The position numbers and the translations under genes are program-made. From Planctomycetaceae bacterium (lineage in GTDB: Bacteria; Planctomycetota; Phycisphaerae; SM23-33): DNA of 10,582 bases. Below, in pieces: positions 7,006-10,582 of this stretch. Position 1 is the first letter of the stretch; each line of letters starts with the position of its first letter. A model generated the notes under the pieces. That model was not told the origin of the DNA. It did no database searches and was given only the letters and a program-made list of their open reading frames with translations. The stretch covers positions 1-10,582 of the forward strand of contig JAJFVE010000142.1 of the NCBI GenBank assembly GCA_021371965.1. The letters run 5' to 3'.

Positions 7006-9342
7006 CTACGCCTTCGACTGAATCACAACCTTCGCCGTCTTCAGCCCCGCCGAGCGCGCCGTCAGCGTCACCGGACCGTTCCCGCCGGTTGATTGAACGA
7101 TCACCTGGCAAAGCCCCGCAAACGCGCGGCGCGTGTCGGTCTTGTCGGCCTCGTGGCTGGAGGGGTTGCCGTTGCCTACGCCGATGATCTTTGCGCCGGC
7201 GGTGCACGAGAACTGGATCTCGCTGTCGGCTGTGGGCACGATGCGGCCGCTGCTATCCGTCACAGCTACGTTGACAACCACGGCGTCGCGGTTGTCGGCG
7301 GCCATGGTCTTGCGATCGGGCATCAGCACGATCGCGCCCGGCTCGCCGGTAGTCTCTACCACGTCCTTGGCGATCACCTTGCCGTCGCGATAGCCGCGGG
7401 CCTCGAGCTTGCCCGCGCGGTATGGCACCCTCCACTCGGCGTGGCCTTGCGGCTCGACGCTGCGGCGGCCCAGCGACTGCCCATCGAGCAGCAGATCGAC
7501 CTCCGGGCAGTTGGTGTGCACCCAGACCTCGATCTCCTGCCCCTGGCGGCCGGGCCAGTTCCAGTGCGGCAGAATGTGCACCAGCGGCTCGCTGCCCCAC
7601 CACGCCTTGTAGTAATAGAACGTGTCCTTGGGGAATCCGCAGGTGTCCATGATGCCGAAGTGGCTGTTGATGCACGGCCAGCGATTGTACGGCGTCGGCT
7701 CGCCGCGATAGTCGAAGCCCGTCCAGACGAACGTCCCGCCGCACCAGGGGCGCGCGACGTCGTGCTTCCACATCTCCTCCGGGCTAGAGCCCCAACCGGG
7801 CACCTCGCGCCCGTAGGCCGTCACGTAGCACTTCTCTTCGTCGATGGCGTACTGCCCGCGCGTGCAGAGCGTGCTGGCCGATTCGCTGTACAGCACCGGC
7901 ATGCGGGGGAATTTCTTGTGGAACTCGTCGATGTTGCCGCACTTGATGTAGTTGCAGCCCTGCACGTCGAGGGTGTGCGTGAACCCCTCGCCCCAGCGGC
8001 CGTTCATCGCCTGCGTCACCGCGCGGCTGGGGTCGAGGCTCTTGACGATCCGGTACATCCGCCGCGCGATGCGCAGGCCGACATCGCTGCCCTGGATCGC
8101 CATCTCCTCGTTGCCGATGGACCACAGCACCACGCACGGCCGGTTGCGGTCGCGCAGCACCATCGTGCGCAGCTCGGCCAGCGTGTCGTCGTCGGTCCCC
8201 ATGCGGCGGGTCTCGTCCATCACGAGCATGCCCAGGCGGTCGCAGGCCTCAAGCAGCTCGGCCGTGGGCAGGTTGTGGCTGGTGCGCAGGGCGTTGCAGC
8301 CCATGTCCTTCAGCCGGCGGATGCGGTACTCCTGCAGGCTGTCGGGCACGGCCGACCCGACGCCGGCGTGGTCCTGGTGGCAGCAGACGCCCTTGAGCTT
8401 CATGCGCACCCCGTTGAGTGCAAAGCCCGTTTTCGCCGAGAACGTCACCGTGCGGATGCCAAATGCCGTGCGGGTCTCGTCGATCAGCTTGGAACCCTCG
8501 CGCACCTGCGTCACCAGCGTGTAGCGCTGCGGCGTCTCGAGCGACCAAAGCGCCGGCCGCGCCACGTGCGCCTTCTGCACCAGTTCGCGCGTCGCATCCG
8601 CCGCCACGCGCAGCGGGCTCTGCACCTTCGCGACGGTCTTGCCGGCCGGGTCGAGAATGATCGACGTCACGCGGCAGGCAGCCGCACGCTCATTGCGATT
8701 GCACACGCTGGTCTGGATCGTCAGCGCCGCCGCGCCGCGGCCGACCTTGGCCCGCACGAACGCGCCATGCGGCGCCACGTGCAGCGGCGCCGTCTTGCTC
8801 AGCCACACGTGGCGATAGATGCCCGCCCCTTCGTAGAACCAGCCCTCGTCCTTCGACACGTCCACGCGGACGGCCAGCACATTGCGGCCGCCGTAGTTGG
8901 CCTGGGCCGTCACGTCGATGCGAAAGCTGTTGTACCCGCCAAAATTGCCGCCCATGTGATGGCCGTTGAACCAGACCACGCAGTTGCGAAACACGCCGTC
9001 GAACTCGATCGCCAGACACGAGCCCTCGTCGCCGGCCGGTAGGTCGAACGCACGGCGATACCACCCCACGGAATTTTCAGGGCACTGCCAGCCGACGGCC
9101 TTGAACCCATGCGCCACGTCGCCGCGCTGATCGAAGGGCAGTTCGACCGCCCAGTCGTGCGGCAGGTCGATGCCGCGCCACGCCGCGTCGTCGAACTCCG
9201 GCACGCCAGGCCCCTGCGAGCATCCGGTCTTGCGAAACAGCCCGTCCTTGCCGTAGCCGAAATCCTTCTCGACGTCGGCCGCATGCCCGAGCGCGAACTT
9301 CCAACCCAGATCCAGCGCAGCGCGGTCTCGTACAGTCGTCAT
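7006..9342 (-). CDS. Glycoside hydrolase family 2 enzyme, beta-galactosidase-like
   Basis: A 778-residue GH2 glycosidase. GH2 enzymes cleave terminal beta-galactosides, mannosides or glucuronides with retention. Seen in order: N-terminal jelly-roll sugar-binding domain (about 10-185) ending in the GH2 hallmark EGAGIYRHVWL (171-181), an Ig-like domain (about 186-300), then the TIM barrel (about 300-590) with GVCCHQDHAGVGSA at 318-331. The acid/base is Glu412 in SIGNEE and the probable nucleophile Glu487 in YSESAS. The C-terminal part holds two further beta domains (WVHTNCPEVDLLLDGQSLG, then an Ig-like IVPTADSEIQFSC region) like those of many DUF4982-type beta-galactosidases. No signal peptide is visible, so it is probably cytoplasmic. 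The ATG has a GGAG site. The substrate is not fixed by sequence; beta-galactoside is the best guess. Confidence 0.88.
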   Translation of the reverse strand: MTTVRDRAALDLGWKFALGHAADVEKDFGYGKDGLFRKTGCSQGPGVPEFDDAAWRGIDLPHDWAVELPFDQRGDVAHGFKAVGWQCPENSVGWYRRAFDLPAGDEGSCLAIEFDGVFRNCVVWFNGHHMGGNFGGYNSFRIDVTAQANYGGRNVLAVRVDVSKDEGWFYEGAGIYRHVWLSKTAPLHVAPHGAFVRAKVGRGAAALTIQTSVCNRNERAAACRVTSIILDPAGKTVAKVQSPLRVAADATRELVQKAHVARPALWSLETPQRYTLVTQVREGSKLIDETRTAFGIRTVTFSAKTGFALNGVRMKLKGVCCHQDHAGVGSAVPDSLQEYRIRRLKDMGCNALRTSHNLPTAELLEACDRLGMLVMDETRRMGTDDDTLAELRTMVLRDRNRPCVVLWSIGNEEMAIQGSDVGLRIARRMYRIVKSLDPSRAVTQAMNGRWGEGFTHTLDVQGCNYIKCGNIDEFHKKFPRMPVLYSESASTLCTRGQYAIDEEKCYVTAYGREVPGWGSSPEEMWKHDVARPWCGGTFVWTGFDYRGEPTPYNRWPCINSHFGIMDTCGFPKDTFYYYKAWWGSEPLVHILPHWNWPGRQGQEIEVWVHTNCPEVDLLLDGQSLGRRSVEPQGHAEWRVPYRAGKLEARGYRDGKVIAKDVVETTGEPGAIVLMPDRKTMAADNRDAVVVNVAVTDSSGRIVPTADSEIQFSCTAGAKIIGVGNGNPSSHEADKTDTRRAFAGLCQVIVQSTGGNGPVTLTARSAGLKTAKVVIQSKA

Positions 9343-9371
9343 CGCTTCTCTCCACGATTCGAGGTGCCGAC

Positions 9372-9400
9372 ATCATACGGGGGATTGGCGGATTGGTTAA
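9372..9400 (-). promoter_or_regulatory. Candidate promoter of the GH2 gene
   Basis: On the minus strand TTAACC (9395-9400, 4/6 match to the -35) is followed after 17 bases by TATGAT (9372-9377, 5/6 match to the -10). The start site would fall about 20-25 bases before the GH2 ATG, leaving a short leader with the GGAG site. Two direct copies of GGTTAA lie on the plus strand at 9395-9408, one coinciding with the -35. Confidence 0.4.
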
Positions 9401-9423
9401 CTGGTTAATTCGCGGTAGATGAA

Positions 9424-9487
9424 TGAGTGGATGGTTGAATGTCGGATGACTGGATGACAGGATGACTGGATGGTTGGATGGTTGGAG
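9424..9487. repeat. Octamer tandem repeat upstream of the GH2 gene
   Basis: About seven and a half units of consensus TGGATGRY run along the plus strand, for example TGGATGGT at 9428-9435, TGGATGAC at 9451-9458, and TGGATGGT twice at 9467-9482, with one unit a base short. It begins some 25 bases upstream of the candidate GH2 promoter. Such a run would be prone to slippage. Confidence 0.8.
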
Positions 9488-9509
9488 GATTTCCACGACC
9501 GAACAACCC

Positions 9510-9525
9510 GCGGGGCGAGCCCCGC
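9510..9525. repeat. GC-rich perfect hairpin
   Basis: GCGGGGC and GCCCCGC face each other around GA, giving a stem of six or seven base pairs with a minimal loop. No T-run lies on either side, so terminator function is unlikely. It may be part of a larger dispersed element, but no second copy occurs in the window. Confidence 0.45.
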
Positions 9526-9554
9526 TGCTAACGAGCCGCCCTTTGTTTCTTCTC

Positions 9555-9581
9555 CATTCGTGTCATTCGTGGCATTCGTGG
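9555..9581. repeat. Nonamer micro-repeat CATTCGTGK x3
   Basis: Three units in exact 9-base phase: CATTCGTGT, CATTCGTGG and CATTCGTGG. It is flanked by TTTGTTTCTTCTC on the left and ACGTGACTTC on the right. It is of the same style as the nonamer at 6961-6996 but with an unrelated word. Confidence 0.8.
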
Positions 9582-9720
9582 ACGTGACTTCCCCGATCCC
9601 AGGCCGCGTCGCTACTCATTTCATGGAAGCCCACAAGGGTCTCCAGAGATATGCGGCAGCGAAAGCGGTGCGGGCTATGCCACAATTGCACATTCCTTGC
9701 ACTTTGTTGTACTTTTCACA

Positions 9721-9793
9721 GCGAATTTCGCGGAGAGGGCAAGCCGGCGCCTTGCTCCCAAAAGACACCCGGCCAAGGCAACAATTGTCTTTT
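9721..9793. other. Cluster of three inverted repeats, possible structured RNA or control region
   Basis: Three inverted repeats occur in 73 bases: GCGAATTTCGC (9721-9731), GGGCAAG with CTTGCTC (9737-9743 with 9751-9757, one G-U pair), and a perfect AAAAGACA with TGTCTTTT (9760-9767 with 9786-9793). A T-rich tract follows on the plus strand to about 9806, so the last stem is loosely terminator-like. Just upstream TTGCAC is repeated 11 bases apart (9686-9691 and 9697-9702). No function is recognised. Confidence 0.4.
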
Positions 9794-9831
9794 CTTGTCT
9801 GTTTTTCGCGTGATTCAGAAGAGCATACTAG

Positions 9832-9865
9832 ATATAACTATTTGTTATATAATGATTTATATAAC
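9832..9865. promoter_or_regulatory. AT-rich array of three alternating half-sites
   Basis: ATATAAC (9832-9838), its reverse complement GTTATAT (9844-9850), and ATATAAC again (9859-9865) form two overlapping inverted repeats that share the middle half-site. This resembles a binding array for a dimeric regulator, or an easily melted region. It lies about 490 bases upstream of the GH2 start on one side and about 390 bases upstream of the secreted-protein start on the other. Confidence 0.4.
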
Positions 9866-9930
9866 TGAGGCCATTGTCTGCCCCTGGTGGCCAGGCAATC
9901 CCATCCGATGTGCCACCCATCGCGGAAGTT

Positions 9931-9943
9931 CACGTGCCACGTG
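9931..9943. promoter_or_regulatory. Paired CACGTG sites
   Basis: Two CACGTG palindromes are separated by one base, followed at once by the palindrome GTTAAC (9943-9948). The arrangement is symmetrical enough to suggest a protein-binding site, but no known regulator can be assigned. Confidence 0.25.
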
Positions 9944-10091
9944 TTAACCAGCGGCCGCCGCCGCATTGAGCGAATCTCGCAGAATGTGCTTGCCGCTATC
10001 ACCTATGTCACCTCAGACCTGAATTAAGGGATCTGTCCCGCCCCCTCTAACTATGTAAGGCGTCCCCGGAACTCCACATTCCGGATTTGTG

Positions 10092-10119
10092 TTGACACAA
10101 CGAAGAAAGGCTGTACATT
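10092..10119 (+). promoter_or_regulatory. Probable promoter of the secreted-protein gene
   Basis: A perfect -35 TTGACA (10092-10097) is followed after 16 bases by TACATT (10114-10119, 4/6 match to the -10). The -35 overlaps the 14-base palindrome TTGTGTTGACACAA (10087-10100), and the inverted repeat CCGGAA-N7-TTCCGG (10066-10084) lies just upstream. The start site would be near 10126, giving a leader of about 127 nt before the ATG at 10253. Confidence 0.6.
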
Positions 10120-10121
10120 AA

Positions 10122-10160
10122 TCGGTGGTTCCTGTCTCGGTAATTGCTGTGTCGGTAGTT
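10122..10160 (+). repeat. Three TCGGTRRTT direct repeats with exact 15-base phase
   Basis: TCGGTGGTT starts at 10122, TCGGTAATT at 10137 and TCGGTAGTT at 10152. The spacing is exactly 15 bases each time. The array begins at the predicted transcription start and runs into the leader of the downstream gene. Confidence 0.6.
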
Positions 10161-10252
10161 CGCTTGGAGAGCGGACCCCGTCCAGAGCGTTTGCTGCAAG
10201 TCGTACATGTGTTTGGTTGGCACTACATTTGGCAGAGAATAGAGGAGATGCG

Positions 10253-10582
10253 ATGAAGACACTACCATTCACTTTTGCGATCCTGCTGCTGTCTGCTACC
10301 GGAGGCTTTGCCGCCTCGTTTGTCGATGATTTCTCGACGACCGGCAATCCATCTTCCGGCTGGGAATACGGCGGATTCGCGACGTCTTTCAATCCCGCCA
10401 GCACGGCAACTTGGATTTGGAACAAGAAGGCAAGCCAATACACGACCAGCGACTATGGGGGTGGAACAGGCTGGCGGTATGCCCCGGAAGACTTGGCGAC
10501 CTACGAGGGCATCTTTCTGCTGAACAACGGGCTTGGCGTAATGTGTGCCTCCGCCTCGGTTGGCGGATACGCCACAGCTCCT
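10253..10582 (+). CDS. Secreted protein, N-terminal 110 residues (partial), PEP-CTERM-like
   Basis: The frame is open to the window edge, so only the N-terminus is seen. The ATG at 10253-10255 has an AGGAG site 5 bases upstream; another ATG at 10248 is in a different frame. Residues 1-21 form a signal peptide (MKTLPFTFAILLLSATGGFAA), probably cut near the Ala-Ala. The mature part opens SFVDDFSTTGNPSSGWEYG and is rich in Gly, Ser, Thr, Tyr and Trp. A DDFS...NP...W-Y-G opening is frequent in exported PEP-CTERM proteins of planctomycetes and Verrucomicrobia, many with a beta-sandwich domain. The sorting signal would be at the unseen C-terminus, so the family call is weak. Function unknown. Confidence 0.75.
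   Translation, partial: MKTLPFTFAILLLSATGGFAASFVDDFSTTGNPSSGWEYGGFATSFNPASTATWIWNKKASQYTTSDYGGGTGWRYAPEDLATYEGIFLLNNGLGVMCASASVGGYATAP

Larger units (their letters stand above)
9343..10252. other. Long intergenic region, repeat-rich, no convincing gene
   Basis: About 910 bases between two divergently transcribed genes. Open frames exist (for example plus-strand frames from 9470 and 9651) but they run through the tandem repeats or lack a ribosome binding site and match no family I know. In order it holds: the GH2 promoter, an octamer tandem repeat, a GC hairpin, a nonamer repeat, a stretch with three inverted repeats, an AT-rich half-site array, a CACGTG pair, and a plus-strand promoter with direct repeats. 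Base composition drops clearly in 9640-9870 relative to the flanking genes. A decayed gene or a small RNA cannot be excluded. Confidence 0.7.

Noticed and set aside
7093..9042. A 649-residue plus-strand open frame opposite the GH2 gene
   Set aside because: The opposite strand has unmistakable GH2 motifs and catalytic residues; this frame is low-complexity Arg/Ala/His and matches nothing.
9424..9581. Possible CRISPR array in the repeat-rich gap
   Set aside because: Units are 8-9 bases, directly adjacent, with no spacers of constant length and no cas genes in the window.
9470..9868. A 132-residue plus-strand open frame
   Set aside because: It begins inside the octamer tandem repeat and crosses the CATTCGTG array; composition is repeat-driven.
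9651..9947. A 98-residue Cys-rich plus-strand open frame in the long gap
   Set aside because: It has several cysteines near its start, but no ribosome binding site, no recognisable family, and it runs through inverted repeats and the AT-rich half-site array. Not strong enough to call.
10028..10039. GGGATCTGTCCC as a REP-type or transposase-linked end
   Set aside because: The 4-bp stem is short and no partner copy or transposase is in the window; similar short palindromes occur by chance.
10051..10443. A 130-residue minus-strand open frame
   Set aside because: It overlaps the better-supported secreted-protein start (signal peptide, AGGAG site, promoter) on the other strand.

Overview
The window looks like chromosomal DNA of a GC-rich, free-living Gram-negative bacterium, most likely a planctomycete (possibly Phycisphaerae or a relative). 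This placement is inference. It rests on the divergent ribosomal/EF-Tu sequences, a secreted YXWGXW-repeat protein, a GH2 glycosidase whose core motifs resemble planctomycete versions I remember, a PEP-CTERM-like secreted protein start, and gene gaps full of short word-like tandem repeats. No phage, plasmid, CRISPR or transposase gene was found.

Region 1 (1-4470, minus strand) is the classic translation/transcription/secretion cluster. Read in its own direction it runs: strong promoter (4418-4470), tRNA-Thr(GGU), tuf (EF-Tu), rpmG (L33), tRNA-Trp(CCA), secE, nusG, rplK (L11), rplA (L1), and the first ten codons of rplJ (L10) at the window edge. The gene order is conventional. Four points are less so. 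The EF-Tu switch I loop lacks the usual RGITI motif and is five residues longer than in E. coli. L33 has three rather than four zinc-type cysteines. There are only seven bases between rplA and rplJ, so no L10 leader can sit there. Three of the gaps hold inverted heptamer-repeat hairpins.

Region 2 (4471-5181) is divergently transcribed. It carries cspA, a 66-residue cold-shock protein, with its own promoter, a leader of about 200 nt with competing hairpins, a strong ribosome binding site and a textbook rho-independent terminator.

Region 3 (5182-9342, minus strand) holds two accessory genes: a GH2 beta-galactosidase-like enzyme and, downstream of it, a secreted YXWGXW-repeat protein with a Pro/Ala/Lys-rich tail. 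They are 114 bases apart and the gap contains a nonamer repeat, so co-transcription is uncertain.

Region 4 (9343-10252) is about 910 bases without a convincing gene. It holds octamer and nonamer tandem repeats, a cluster of inverted repeats, an AT-rich array of alternating ATATAAC half-sites, and a plus-strand promoter with operator-like symmetry and three 15-bp-phased direct repeats.

Region 5 (10253-10582) is the start of a secreted protein, cut by the window end, with a signal peptide and a DDFS...NP opening as in many PEP-CTERM-type exported proteins.

I see no new multi-gene system. The observations most worth following are the altered EF-Tu switch I, the heptamer/octamer/nonamer micro-repeats that occupy several gene gaps, and the regulatory architecture in 9343-10252.
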